Below, in pieces: positions 1 through 13,423 of a DNA stretch of 64,000 nucleotides (positions within the stretch are counted from its first letter, which is position 1; the number at the start of each line of letters is the position of its first letter). Origin of the DNA: Scylla paramamosain (taxonomy: Eukaryota; Arthropoda; Malacostraca; Decapoda; Portunidae). The translations under genes were made by a program, and so were the position numbers. The notes below the pieces were generated by a model, which was given only the letters and a program-made list of their open reading frames with translations, was not told where the DNA came from and made no database searches. The stretch spans positions 6,498,501 to 6,562,500 of the forward strand of contig NC_087158.1 of NCBI RefSeq assembly GCF_035594125.1. The letters are read 5' to 3'.

Positions 1-2251
1 TATTTATCGTTTTGGTGCCAAACATGCTGAAAAACACTCAAAACACAGATTTCTGGTAAGGTCGTTTAATTTCCTCATATGGGAGGCTTTGCATGCACTT
101 TAGTGTTTGGTACATAACAGTCCGAAAAAAAGCTAATATCAACTTTTTTATAAAAATCTCTTATCGTATAATTGCCCTAATTTTTCCCAGAATTTTGGCA
201 TCTCGGTACCTATGGAGGTGAATGAAAAAAAAAAGAAAGAAAATTTTTTTTATTTTTTTTTATTTTTTTATTTCTTTCTAAATAACGAGTGTTATTTGTG
301 GGTTTTAGCTTTTTGGTAGTTAAGAAACTTAAAAACACTCATAATACACGTTTCTCGTAATGTCCTTACGTTTCCCAAACATAAGGTTCTTTGCATGTAT
401 TTAAGCGTTTTTATAGATAACATTATCAAAAACACTCAAAATACATGTTTTTGGTAATGCTATTCTGTTTCTCAATAAAGTTTGTTTTCCATGCGTTTTA
501 GCGGTTTGGTATGTATGGAGCTCAAAAACACATATTGGCAAATTCTTGGAAAAAGTTGGTTTTATTCCCATGTAATGTGATTGCCTTGCTTTTTAGTACT
601 TCATTGCCTAACACGCTCAAAAATAATTAAAAGACACTTCTGATAATGTCATTTTTTTTCCTCATAAAGCTAGTTTCTTATGCTATTTTGGGTATTGCTA
701 ACTAGGAATATGAAAAACACTCAAAATACAGCATTTGCTAAGGTTGTTCTGTTTCTCAATTAAAATTGTTATTCATGAGTTTCAGCATTTTGGTATCTAA
801 GAAACTTCTTTATATACACGAGTTTTTGCGTTTTTCTACGTAAAACACTGAGAAGATACATTTTCAGTAATTTTCTTTTGGATTCCCATATAGAGTGAGT
901 TCTTTATTATTTATCGTTTTGGTGCCTAACATGCTGAAAAACACTCAAAAGACAGATTTCTGGTAAGGTCGTTTTATTTCCTCATATCGGAGGCTTTGCA
1001 TGCACTTTAGGGTTTGGTACATAACAGTCCGAAAAAAAAAGCTAAAATTAACTTTTTTGATAATATTCTTTTGTTCTTATAATTTTCCTGAAATTTCCCA
1101 GAATTTTGGCATCTCGGTACCTATGAAGATGAAAAAAAATTCCTATTTTTTTTTTTTTTTTCTAAATAAAGAGTGTTGGTTTTAGCTTTTTGGTACTTAA
1201 GGAACTTAAAAAAAAACACTCATAATGCACGTTTCTCGTAATGTCCTTTTCTTTCCCAAACATAATGTTCTTTGCATGTATTTAAGCGTTTTTTATAGAT
1301 AAAATGATAAAAACACCCAAATTACATGTTTTTGGTTATGTTATTCTATTTCTCCATGAAGTTTGTTTTCCATGCGTTTTAACGGTCTGGTATATAAGAA
1401 GCTCAAAAACATTTAAATGCAAGTTCTTGGTAAAAATTGGTTTTATTCCAATGAATAGTGATTGCCCTGCTTTTTAGTGTTTTATTGCCTATCACGCTCA
1501 AAAACACTCAAAAGACATTTTTCTGGAAATGTCATGTTTTCCCACATAAATCTGGTTTCGCATGAAATTTGGGTTTTTGGTAACTAAGAATATGAAAAAC
1601 AGTCAAAATACACGATTTTGGTAAGGTTGTTCTATTTCTCAATTAAGAGTGTTATTCATGAGTTTCAGCATTTTGGTATCTAGGAAACCTCTCCATATAC
1701 ACGAGTTTTTGCGTTTTTTGCCTTGTTGTTCATTTGAACTATAATACACTCATTATACACTTTTCTAGCATTGTCCCTTTGTTTCCCAATATAGAGTGCT
1801 TTGTATCAATTTTAGCGTTTTTTTTGTAGGTAACAAGCTCAAAAACACTCAAAATATACCTTGTTGTTAATGTTTTTTCTATTTCTTGATATTGGTTAGT
1901 TTGCATCCATTTTAGCGTTTTTCTACGTAAAACACTAGGAACACACGTTTTCAGTAATTTTGTTTTGGATTCCCATATGAAGTGAGTTGCTTATTATTGA
2001 TCATTTTTGTGCTTAACATGCTGAAAACAATGAAAAGACAGATTTCTGGTAAGGTCGTTTCATTTCCTTATATAGGAGGGTTTGCATGCAGTTTAGGGTT
2101 TCGTACATAACAGTCCGAAAAAAAAAGCTAAAATCAACTTTTTTGATAATATTCTCTTATCATATAATTGCCTTGAATTTTCCCAGAATTTTGGCATTTC
2201 GGTACCTATGAAGATGAATAACAAAAAAAAAAATCCTATTTTTTTTATTTT

Positions 2252-2283
<32 letters not shown>

Positions 2284-5200
2284 TAAAGAGTGGGTTTTAG
2301 ATTTTTGGCACTTAAACTTAAAAACTCTCATAATATACGTTTCTCGTAATGTCCTTTTGTTTCCCAAACATGTATTTAAGCGTTTTTATAGATAACATGA
2401 TCAAAAATACTCAAAATACATGTTTTAAGTAATTTTATTCTGTTTCACCATAAAGTGTATTTTGCATGCGATTTAGTGTTTTGGTATATAAGGAGCTCAA
2501 AAAGACTTAAAGGCAAGTTCTTATTAAAAATTGGTTTTATTCAAATGTAATGTGATTGCCCTGCTTTTTAATGCTTTATTGCCTATCAGGCTCAAAAACA
2601 CTCAAAAGACTTTTCTGGTAATGTCATTTTTTTTCTCACATAAAGCTGGTTTCGCATGCAATTTTGGGTTTTGGTAACTAAGAATGTGAAAAGCTCTCAT
2701 AATACACGCATTTAGTAAGGTTGTTCTGTTTCTCAATTAGGAAGGTTATTCATGAGTTTCAGCATTTTGGTATCTAGGAAACTAAGGAAAACTAAACTAA
2801 ACTAGGAAAATATCCATAAGTTTTTGCGTTTTTTGCCTTTTGGTTCTTTTGAACTATAAAACACTCATTATACACTTTTCTTGCAATGTCCTTTTATTTC
2901 CTAATATAGAGTGTTTTGCATCAATTTTCGCGTTTTTTATAGGTAACAAGCTCAAAAAAACTCAAAATTTACCTTTTTGGTAATGTTTTTCTATTTTTTT
3001 TTAAATTGGTTGGTTTGCATCCGTTTTAGCGTTTTTCTACGTAAAACACTGAGAAGACACGTTTTCAGTAGTTTTGTTTGGATTCCCATATAGAGCGAGT
3101 TCCTTATTTATTTATCGTTTTGGTGCCTAACATTCTGAAAAACACTCAAAAGACAGATTTCTTTTAAGTTCGTTTAATTTCCTCATATAGAAGGCTTTGC
3201 ATGCACTTTAGGGTTTGGTATATAACAGTCCGAAAAAAAACTAAAATTAACTTTTTTTATAATTTTCTTTTATCATATAATAGCCCGGAATTTTCCCAGA
3301 ATTTTGGCATCTCGGTACCTATGAAGATGAATAACAAAAAAAAAAGATCCTATTTTTTTATTTTTATTTATTTATTTTTCTAAATAATGAGTGTTATTTG
3401 TAGGTTTTAGCTTTTTGGTACTTAACGAACTAAAAAACACTCATAATACATATTTCTCGTAATGTCCTTTCGTTTCCCAAACATAAGGTTCTTTGCATGT
3501 ATTTAAGCATTTTTATAGAGAAAATGATCAAAAACACTCAAAATACATATTTTTGGTAATGTTATTGTTTCTCCATAAAAGGTGTTTTGCATGTGTTTTA
3601 GCGTTTTGGTATGTAATGAGCTCAAAAACACCTAAATGCAAGTTCTTGGTAAAAGTTGGTTTTATTCCCATGTAATGTGATTGCCCTGCTTTTTAGTTGT
3701 TTATTGCCTAACACGCTCAAAAACACTCGAAAGACATTTTCTGGTAATATTTTTTTTTTTTTTTTTTCCCACATAAAGCTAGTTTCGCATGGTATTTGGG
3801 GTTTTGGTAACTAAGAATGTGAAAAACACTCAAAACACAGGCATTTAGTAAGGTTGTTCTGTTTCTTAATTAAAAGTGTTATTCATGAGATTCAGCATTT
3901 TGGTATGTAAGAAACTTCTTTATGTACACGAGTTTTTTTAGTTTTTTGCCTTGTGGTTCTTTTAAAACTATAAAACACTCATTATACACGTTTCTCGTAA
4001 TATCCTTTTCTTTCCTAATATAGAGTGCGTTTCATCCATTTTCGCATTTTTTTGTAGGTGAGAAGCTCAAAAACACATCAAAAAATGTCTTTTTGAAAAT
4101 GTTATTCTATTTCTTCATATTGGTTGGTTGGCATCCGTTTTAGCGTTTTTCTACGTAAATCACTGAAAAGACACGTTTTCAGTAATATTGTTGAAATTGC
4201 TGGAAAAAACACTCAAAAGACAGGTTTCTGGTAAAGTCGAGTAATTTCTCCATATAGGTGGCTTTCCATGCACTTCATGGTTTGGTACATAACTCTGGAA
4301 AAAAGCTAAAGATATTTTTTTTAAATGAATTTTTTTTACAAAATTTCCTTGAATTTTTCCAGAATTTTGGTACCTATGAAGATGAATAAATTATTTTTTT
4401 CTCTATAAAGTGTTATTTGTGTGTTTTAGCTTTTTGTTACTTAAGGAACTTAAAAACACTCATAATACACGATTTTCTTAATGTCCTTTTCTTATACAAA
4501 CATAGGGTTCTTTACATGTATTTAAGCGTTTTTATAAGTAACATGAACAAAAACACTCAAAATACATATTTTTGGTAGTTATTCTGTTTCTCCATAAAGG
4601 GTGTTTTACTCGTACATGCGTTTTAGCGTTTTGGTATGTAAGGAGTTAAAAAAACATTTAAAGGCAAGTTCTTCGTAAAAGTTAGTTTTATTCCCAAGTT
4701 ATGTGATTGTTTTGCTTTTTAGTGCTTTGTTGCATATCACGCTCAAAAACACTTAAAAGACATTTTTTCTGTTAATGTCATTTAAGCGTTTTTATTGGTA
4801 ACATGATCAAAAACACAATAAATACATGTTTTTGGTGATGTTATTCTGTTTCACCATAAAGTGTATTTTGCATGCGTTTTAGTGTTTTGTTATATAAGGA
4901 GCTCAAAATTGGTTTTATTCCAATGTAATGTGATTGCCCTCCTTTTTAGTGCTTTATTGCCTAACACGCTCAAAAACACTCAAAAGACATTTTTTCTGGT
5001 AATGTCATTTTTTTCCCACATAAAGCTGGCTTCGCATGCAATTTGGGGTTTTGGTAACTAAGAATGTGAAAAGCACTCAAAATACATACATTTAGTAAAA
5101 TTGTTCTGTTTCTCAATTAAGAGTGTTGTTCATGAGTTTTAGCATTTTGGTATCTACGAAACTTCTTCATATACACTAGTTTTTGCATTTTTTGCCTTGT

Positions 5201-5330
5201 GGTTCTTTTGAACTATAAAACACTCATTATACACTTTTCTTGCAATGTCCTTTTCTTTCCCATTATAGAGTGCTTTGCATCAATTTTCGTGTTTTTTATA
5301 GGTAACAAGCTCAAAAACACTCAAAATATA
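1..5330 (+). repeat. Left member of a three-copy satellite segmental duplication
   Basis: This stretch is colinear, in reverse complement, with 32560-37900 and with about 59785-64000. Private variants are shared. One is the fused junction where a TGTCATTT end runs straight into AAGCGTTTTTATTGG near 4777, seen reversed near 33110. Another is the aberrant unit near 4190-4300 with GTTGAAATTGCTGG, seen reversed near 33705 and 60690. A third is GCTAATATCAAC near 137, seen reversed near 37765 and 63960. The distal copy lacks about 260 bp carrying the fused junction. The match is by eye; exact identity needs an alignment. Confidence 0.8.
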
Positions 5331-7141
5331 CCTTTTTGGTAATGTTTTTCTATTTCTTTATATTGGTTTGTTTGCACCCGTTTTAGCGTTTTTTTACGTA
5401 AAACACTGAGAAGACACGTTTTCAGTAATTTTGTTTAGAATTCCCATATAGAGTGAGTTCTTTATTATTTATTGTTTTGGTGCCTAACATGCTGAACAAC
5501 ACTCAAAAGAGAGATTTCTGATAAGGTCGTTTAATTTCCTCATATAAGAGGCTTTGCATGCACTTTAGGGTTTGGTACATAACAGGCCGAAAATAAAGCT
5601 AAAATTAAATTTTTTGATAATATTCTTTTATCATATAATTGCCCTGAATTTTCCCAGAATTTTGGCATCTCGGTACCTATGAAGATAAATAAAGAAAAAA
5701 AAAATCCTATTTTTTTTATTTTTTATTTATTTTTTTATTTTTTTCTCAATAAAGAGTGTTATTTGTGGGATTTACCTTCTTGGTACTTAAGGAACTTAAA
5801 AACACTCATAATACACGTTTCTCGTAATGTCCTTTCGTTTCCCAAACATAAGGTTCTTTGCATGTATTTAAGCGTTTTTATAGATAACATGATCAAAAAC
5901 ACTCAAAATACAAGGTTTTGGTAATGTTATTCTGTTTCTCCATAAAGTGTGTTTTGCATGCGTTTTAGCAGTTTTGTATATAAGGAGCTCAAAAACATTT
6001 AAAGGCAAGTTCTTGGTAAAAAAAATGTTTTTATTCCAATGTAATGTGATTGTCCTGCTTTTGAGTGCTTTATTACCTATCACGTTGAAAAACACTCAAA
6101 AGACACTTTTCTGGTAAAGTCTTTTTTTTTTTCCCCACAAAGCTATTTTCGCATGTAATTTGGGGTTTTTGGTAACTAAGAATGTGAAAAGCACTCAAAA
6201 TACACGCATTTAGTAAAGTTGTTCTGTTTCTCAATTAAGAGTGCTATTCATGAGTTTCAGCATTTTAGTATCTAGGAGACTTCTCTATATACACGAGTTT
6301 TTGCATTTTTTGGCTTGTGGTTCTTTTGAACTATAAAACATTCATTGTACACTTTTCTTGCAATGTCCCTTTGTTTCCCAATATAGAGTGCTTTGTATAA
6401 ATTTTCGCGTTTTTTTGTAGGTAACAAGCTCAAAAACACTCAAAATATACCTTTTTGGTAATGTTTTTCTACTTCTTGATATTGGTTGGTTTGCATCCGT
6501 TTTAGCGTTTTTCTACGTAAAACACTGAGAAGACACGTTTTCAGCAACTTTGTTTTGGATTCCCATATAGAGTGAGTTCCTTATTATTTATCGTTTTGGT
6601 GCCTAACATGCTTAAAAACACACAAAACACAGATTTTTGGTAAGGTCGTTTATTTCCTCATATTGGAGGCTTTGCATGCACTTTAGGGTTTAGTACATAA
6701 CAGTCCGAAAAAAAAAAAAGCTGAAATTAACTTTTTTGATAATATTCTTTTATCGCATAATTGCCCTGAATTTTCCCAGAATTTTGTCATCTCGGTACCT
6801 ATGAAGATGAATAACAAAAAAAAAAAAATCCTATTTATTTTATTTTTTTAATTTTTTTATTTTCTAAATAAAGAGTGTTATTTGTGAGTTTTAGCTTTTT
6901 GGTACTTAAGGAACTTATAAAAACACTCATAATACACGTTTCTCGTAATGTCCTTTTGTTTCCCAAACATAATGTTCTTTGCATGTACTTAAGCGTTTTT
7001 ATAGATCACATGATCAAAAACACTCAAAATACATGTTTTTCGTAATGTTATTCTGTTTCTCCATAAAGTTTGTTTTGCATGCGTTTTAGCGGTTTGGTAT
7101 ATAAGGGGTTAAAAAATACTTAAAGGCAAATTCTTCGTAAA
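1..7141 (+). repeat. Left satellite array with a 1.1 kb higher-order repeat
   Basis: AT-rich tandem satellite. A landmark monomer containing CATGCACTTTAGGGTTTGG recurs near 90, 999, 2076, 3199, 4269, 5557 and 6675, giving a unit of about 1.1 kb with one short and one long unit. Inside a unit, monomers of about 85-105 bp recur with recognisable private variants, such as CATGTATTTAAGCG, CATGCGTTTTAGCG, CATGAGTTTCAGC, CATCAATTTTCGCG and CATCCGTTTTAGCG. About twelve can be told apart, one of them half length. The shared core is an ACACTCAAAA box, then a GGTAATGTT-like box, then TTTTAGCGTTTTGGTA. No coding capacity is evident. The array stops sharply at 7141. Centromeric or pericentromeric location is inference only. 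Confidence 0.93.
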
Positions 7142-7328
7142 AGTGATGAAATTATTCCTTTGAAAGTATTGATGGCTGATCTCTTTCTATAGGTGAGGGT
7201 TTGTGTTCTCTACTGTACTAAATACTGAACTGTCTTTTGTACTATTTCTCCATCTGTATCCTACCCAGTAATGGTAATAGACTGAGGAACTCCCCACCTT
7301 TGTTCATTTTTACTAAGTATTGTCCTAG

Positions 7329-7501
7329 TGGTAATCAGATGCAGCACTGATTTGCTTAGGAGTTGGGTATCTGAGAATGAGTGGTTATTGGCACCAAGTG
7401 CAGCTCAGTTGTGGGTAACTCCAGTTGTTGGGAGCATTCCATGGTACACAGATGGTGGGATAGTCTTGCCTTGGACTCTTGCAAATGTGTACTATGTCCC
7501 A
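7329..7501 (+). CDS. Candidate coding exon in arm A (partial gene, unidentified)
   Basis: An open frame of 173 bp is bounded by a plausible acceptor (TTGTCCTAG at 7320-7328) and a strong donor (CCCA followed by GTGAGT at 7502). The frame encodes a tryptophan-rich segment that includes SENEWLLAPSAAQLW and VGSIPWYTDGG. It looks more like an ordinary globular protein than random AT-rich translation. The exon would begin after one base of a codon and end in phase 0. The same exon occurs in arm B at 30008-30180 with two amino-acid differences. I do not recognise the family. Without neighbouring exons it may be a gene fragment carried by the duplication, and the frame could be fortuitous. Confidence 0.35.
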
Positions 7502-8063
7502 GTGAGTTTTGTTTTTATTTAACATGAATCCCAAGTTTATTTAGGCATTTCAGGGACTTATTGTGGGTGATGGAGATCTGCACAGCACTCTTCTCTTGGT
7601 GGGTGGGTAGCTGTAGAAAAATTCATATAAATAGAGATGTCAGATGTAGGTAAAATAGAGAAATGTTGATTTGATTGTGAACTAAATCCCACAACTTATA
7701 TTATCTTTGATAAGAAAGGTTTCGTTTAGACCATGAAAATTGGATAAATAAAGCTGAGCATTATTTTACTGCAACAAGAAGGCACACAAAGTGAATGAGA
7801 TCGCATACTTGACTTTAGTTTGTTGTTCCTTTGATGGGGAACTTGTATCATTGTTAAAAGCTTAAATCCTGTAAAATAGCATGGATACATCTGAATCTTT
7901 ATTCAGTCAAAAGTTTATATGATGTGTAGACTATTCAAGCTTGCCAGCCTGGAGCCTGGAGCCTGCTTGTTGTAGAGTTGTCCTATGTTCTGTAGATTTG
8001 CTTGATATTATAAACAATTATGATAAAATTTTTGTAAACAATTTTGTTCTTTATTTCTTTCAG

Positions 8064-8247
8064 TATCAGATTCAGTATTTTCTCCATCTTATGGCAGCAT
8101 ATATTTTCAACACAGAGTGAGGGCAGTGTCATTCCTCCTGTCCACTACCCCAACTTCTACTCCCACCACTACTATAGCAATGAGCGGTCTTGTGTGGTGG
8201 CTGAGGATTCTTTTGAAGAGGACAATGCTTCTGCTTCATCTGAGCAG
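8064..8247 (+). CDS. Candidate coding exon 2 in arm A (unidentified, may be decayed)
   Basis: A pyrimidine tract and TTTCAG (ending at 8063) precede a 184 bp open stretch that ends in GAGCAG before GTCAGA at 8248. The open frame encodes EGSVIPPVHYPNFYS and then an acidic, serine-rich tail, EDSFEEDNASASSEQ. The arm B copy at 29262-29445 keeps the frame. The start phase of this frame does not follow directly from the phase 0 end of the 7329-7501 exon. In the phase that would fit, the sequence stops after about 18 codons, unless a donor at GTGAGG (8118) is used. Either an exon lies between them, or this is a decayed gene fragment. Product unknown. Confidence 0.28.
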
Positions 8248-8608
8248 GTCAGAAGGTGGATGGCAGCAGTACTAGTAGCAGACTGGTGTTACCTTGATGC
8301 TACTGCTACATTGCATTATTTGCATAGTTTTTTTTTCAGTTGTCATGGACTTTGTGTAATATATATAAAAGTATATGAAGCTCAAGAAACTTGTTGATAA
8401 GGTTTATGTTCAGCATACAAATTGTAGGATACAAAGACAAGGATTGAAATATCATTGCCACAATTCCTGACAAAGCATTTTGTGCCACAGAATATTCAGC
8501 AATGTAATGTTTGTTTGGCAAACAAACCAGTTTCCCTGAATGATAGCTTTATTTCTGCAGGTTAATACAGTCTCTCTATGGGGGAGAGTTTGGAGACAAA
8601 AGCCAAGC

Positions 8609-8630
8609 ATATATATATATATATATATAT
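8609..8630. repeat. (AT)11 microsatellite, short allele in arm A
   Basis: This tract is the positional partner of the (AT)65 tract at 28774-28903 in arm B, lying between the same flanks (CCAAGC on one side, GTGGTTTGTGAGCC on the other). Confidence 0.95.
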
Positions 8631-8888
8631 GTGGTTTGTGAGCCAAGCACACTGATCATTACATTATCATGTGTAGTTTTAATATGTAATTTAGATCAAG
8701 GACAGTGCAGTGATAGAGGAAAAATTATTCACTAGATTTTTTCAGAGAAGTTTTATGACATAAAGGATTAATTGAACGATCAGTATATATATTGGCTCAC
8801 TAGCTGCATCTCTTTAACACAGAAAGCTTTCACTAATTATCTTGGGCCAATTCATTAAGTGCATCGCTGTTGTGGGAGGGAAGATATG

Positions 8889-9564
<676 letters not shown>

Positions 9565-9662
9565 ATATATGCTATCTCTTATTTGTTGTAGATGTATTCC
9601 ATTCTATTGGCACAGAACAATAGGAAAATGGCATCAAGGAAGTAGGGATGCCACCAAACTTT

Positions 9663-9905
9663 ATGAGACTAGACATAACCTTGCACATAGAATTGCTGAA
9701 CATAAAGGTATTTCTCCTTGAACTAATAATCAACCAGCTGTTCCATCATTTTCAGCAATAAGTTCCCATTCACATGAACATGATCATCCCTTTTTGTGAC
9801 AAAGATTTCAGAATACTACACAAGACAGAGTCCAATATGGATACAAAATTATTAGAGGCAATATATATTACACACATAAATCCAGTACTGAATAATAACT
9901 TAACA
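9663..9905 (+). pseudogene. Penelope-like element remnant, C-terminal GIY-YIG endonuclease part
   Basis: Starting just inside the arm boundary, the plus strand encodes a degraded piece of a Penelope-type endonuclease: ETRHNLAHRIAEHKG, matching the region just after the YIG motif of such domains. After a stop at about 9717 and a frame change near 9795, a downstream segment with RILHKTESNMDTKLLEAIYI follows, including the conserved LEA catalytic-glutamate context. The GIY/YIG N-terminal half and the whole reverse transcriptase are absent, so this is a 5'-truncated, dead copy. It is a different lineage from the copy at 14431-15733, whose corresponding text differs. The identification rests on motif recognition only. 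Confidence 0.6.
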
Positions 9906-10381
<476 letters not shown>

Positions 10382-10639
10382 TATCATAATGCTCTTCATT
10401 GGCACTTGAAGCATGCATCACACTTTTGTATGATTGATCGTATAATTTTTCCTGAGTGGCCCAATCACCCACACTATCACATTCACTATCCAAGTCCTTC
10501 CTTCAGCCTTGACACACGCACTGTAATGATGGAACAGTATGTCACAACTAGATAAGTGTAATCAACTAGGTTAACACACACACACACATACAAGTATTTT
10601 TGAGGGCTTCAAGGAAGAGGATCTCAATGTAGCTCATAT

Positions 10640-11410
10640 AAATACATGAATGTGGATAACTAAAGAAGAAAATGTGAAAATACAAGAAGCTTAACAGCGA
10701 TGATAAAGGCATGGAAGGAAGAAACAGAAGTGGGTGGCGACAATGTAAAAAAAGATATCCAGTGATATAATAGAGATGGAAAGGGAAAAAGAAAACAAAG
10801 AACTGAGAAGAGGTGACAAAAATAGTGGACTTAAATAAGAAATACTGTGAAGAGATTAAGAAACTCAAGAAAGAGAATGAAGAATTAAAGAAAACTTTGC
10901 AAGAGAGGTTAGGGTTGGAGGAGTGAGAGTTAGTTACAGAGGAAGTCAAAGGTTGGAAAGAGAGAGAACAGCAAAAGGTGGACATGGAGGACATAACAAG
11001 GCAACAGCAACAGAAACAACAAGGATATGGAAAAGCAAGTGATTAAAATAATAAAGGAAAAAAGTAATCTTGTGAGAGACACAGTACAGAGAAAGATGTG
11101 TATGGTGGTATTTGGGGTCAAGGAAAAGAACCTACCCATGAAAACAGCTAGAGAGAAAGAAGTGAAAAGAACTAAGGAAATTATAGCAGAAGTGGCAGAG
11201 GAAGGAGAGGGGAGAGTCGAACAAATTGAAGAGGTTTACAGGATTGGAAAGTATGACAAAAATAGAACAAAGCCAATGTAAAACAAGAATCATGTCACAA
11301 ACAGCAGCAGAACATGTCTTGCAAAGAACAGGAAAATTGGCAAAAGCAAAAGGATTGAAGGAAATATGGATAAAAAGAGACATGAACAAAGAATAGAGAA
11401 GTAAACTAAA
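10640..11410 (+). pseudogene. CR1-like LINE, ORF1 remnant (coiled-coil protein)
   Basis: Broken plus-strand frames encode a lysine/glutamate-rich helical segment (KKYCEEIKKLKKENEELKK, around 10840-10900), as in the coiled-coil region of LINE ORF1 proteins. An open piece at 11027-11281 carries VVFGVKEKNLP and a further charged helical region; this resembles the RNA-binding part of such proteins. There are frame changes and stops near 10925, 11035 and 11282. ORF1 proteins bind element RNA as chaperones. The position, immediately 5' of an endonuclease domain in the same direction, supports the call. The reading is by composition and context, not by alignment. Confidence 0.55.
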
Positions 11411-11419
11411 AGTCAAAAA

Positions 11420-12290
11420 ATGAATAGAGAACAGGAAAGTTGTGGACATGAAAGTGAGGAAATGGTGGCACAAAGTTGCCACACAAGACCACCAAACAGA
11501 AGTTTAAAGATTATGTATACTAATGTAGATGGTTTGGTGTCCAGCCTACTGGAACTTGAAGACTATTTAAAGAACAATAAACCAGATGTGGTATGTTTAA
11601 CAGGAACCAAACTAGAAGAGGAAATAAAGTTGGGATTTGCAAAGGAAGGATACAGTACATGGAAGAGGGACAGAAAAGGAAAGGGAAGAGAAGTGATGAT
11701 ATTGGTAAAAAAGGATATTGTTGTTGAGGAAGTGGAATATGGTGATGGAATGGTAGAAACAATGAGTGTTGTGATTAAGATCAAAAGATGTGAAAAAAGG
11801 AAAATCATTGTGAAATACATACCACCAAAAACTAATGCATGGTAGACTAATAAATTCAAAAGTATGCAACTAGAAACAAAAAAAATAGTATGGAGGAAAT
11901 GATAAGGAAAGGTAACAAAGTACTCTTAGTAGGTGACTTCAACACTAAAAGAATTAACTGGGAGGAGATGGAAGTAACAGAAAATGTTGGGTCATGGAGT
12001 GAAGAACTTATGCAAACCATGATGGTGAATACAACGAGACAGTGGGTGAATGAGCCTATAAGATGTAGAAGAGAAAAAGAACCATCACAGCTGGATTTAG
12101 TGTTTATGAAAACCCCAGAAAGTAGACCAAGTATACATTGTCTGAGTTCAATGGGAAGAAGTGATCATGTGACAATAGAGATAGTACTACAGGAGGAAAC
12201 AGCATTGCACAGGAAAGAACAATACAGAAATTGGAGACAGAACTATGCTAAGGCAAACTTTGCAGAGCTTAGTAAGTTTTATTGAAAAAT
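11420..12290 (+). pseudogene. CR1-like LINE, ORF2 N-terminal AP-endonuclease domain (truncated)
   Basis: Two plus-strand open pieces (11420-11845 and 11890-12285) with a short broken gap form an exonuclease-endonuclease-phosphatase domain. Visible motifs are the start KIMYTNVDGL, the metal-site region CLTGTKLEEE (usual consensus has TET), the catalytic GDFN (about 11929-11940), SQLDLVF and the closing GRSDHVTI with the catalytic SDH. In active LINEs this domain nicks target DNA to prime reverse transcription. After the domain the linker region decays, and a TC microsatellite begins at 12527. No reverse transcriptase follows, so the copy is 3'-truncated or the rest is lost. It is not capable of movement. 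Confidence 0.82.
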
Positions 12291-12523
12291 TAAATGGAAA
12301 GAGCAATTTGAAGGTAAAGTAGTGCAAGAAAAATATGAGATATTTTTGAGCAAGTATAGAGAGGAGATGCAACAGTTTGTACGGTTATAAAATTAAAATT
12401 GGGAAACATGAACGGTATAATGGCAGGTGTGTAGAAGCAAATAAGAAAAAGGACAGGACATGGAAGAAAATGGCTATGGCCTGTTTTAAGACTATACAAG
12501 TGGAAATACCCTGGTCTGAGGCA

Positions 12524-12643
<120 letters not shown>

Positions 12644-12788
12644 CAAAAAATAAAAAGGTGGAGAAACAAGGGGAAAGGGAGATGAATGAACAGAAGGTAG
12701 CCAAAATCAAATTTATACATTTGTGTGTGTTTGCATTTGTTTCTTATTTGTATTTTCACAGATTGACCCAAATCTAAATTACCATTTT

Positions 12789-12931
<143 letters not shown>

Positions 12932-12946
12932 CAAATACCTACTAAC

Positions 12947-13423
12947 CTGGAACCTCCTTGATGATAAATTGGCTGGGATCAGCAGGATGAACTGTGGCAG
13001 AAGTTTGGTGCATGGCAAATATGGCTTCAGGATGAGTAAATGGAGAGGCAGGAGGAAGTGATGGTTGTGGGGAGATGATGAGTGAGCAGAAGGTGAGAAG
13101 GATGAGGAGAAAAAAGGTGATGGTGCAGAGAATGATGAGGAATGGACTAATGGGGAAGGGGAAATGTGAGATAATTTTGAGGACTGGAAGGCAGTAATAA
13201 CAGGTGGTGTAGTGCTGAGGTGAGTATGGTCTGAGGCATGGCCAGGAGCTGCTGTATGACCAGATTGCTGAGTTTCCAGTGAAAGTGTCTGGCCAAGAGT
13301 TGGAGATCTGGCAGAGAAGCTGTGGCCAGAGGAAGGAGGCTTGGCTGCTGCACCAGACCCATAGACCACATCTTTGGAGTGGCTTTGGCCTTGAGGTGCA
13401 GCCAGGTAGCTGTAGCTCACCAC
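12947..13423 (-). CDS. Candidate minus-strand exon encoding a Ser/Pro/Thr-rich disordered protein, probably frameshifted
   Basis: On the minus strand a 477 bp open stretch lies between a plausible acceptor (TTTTCTCTGGCAG just before 13423) and a consensus-like donor (CCAG followed by GTTAGTAGG at 12946). The encoded text is low-complexity but not simple repeat: SYLAAPQGQSHSKD, SGHSFSARSPTLGQ, then serine/proline runs. About two thirds through, at a CCCC run near 13070, a one-base change of frame gives better continuity, with PPASPFTHPEAIFAMHQ and DPSQFIIKEV up to the donor. The unshifted frame becomes leucine-rich and looks wrong. It resembles a transactivation-type region of a regulatory protein, but I cannot name it. 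Alternatives are a decayed exon, a sequencing indel, or chance. Confidence 0.4.

Noticed and set aside
1..7141. CENP-B-box-like motif in the monomers
   Set aside because: I looked for the TTCG...CGGG pattern and saw no convincing match.
11132..11482. Minus-strand Ser/Leu/Phe-rich frames over the LINE at 10566-11869
   Set aside because: They are antisense shadows of the ORF1 and endonuclease coding.
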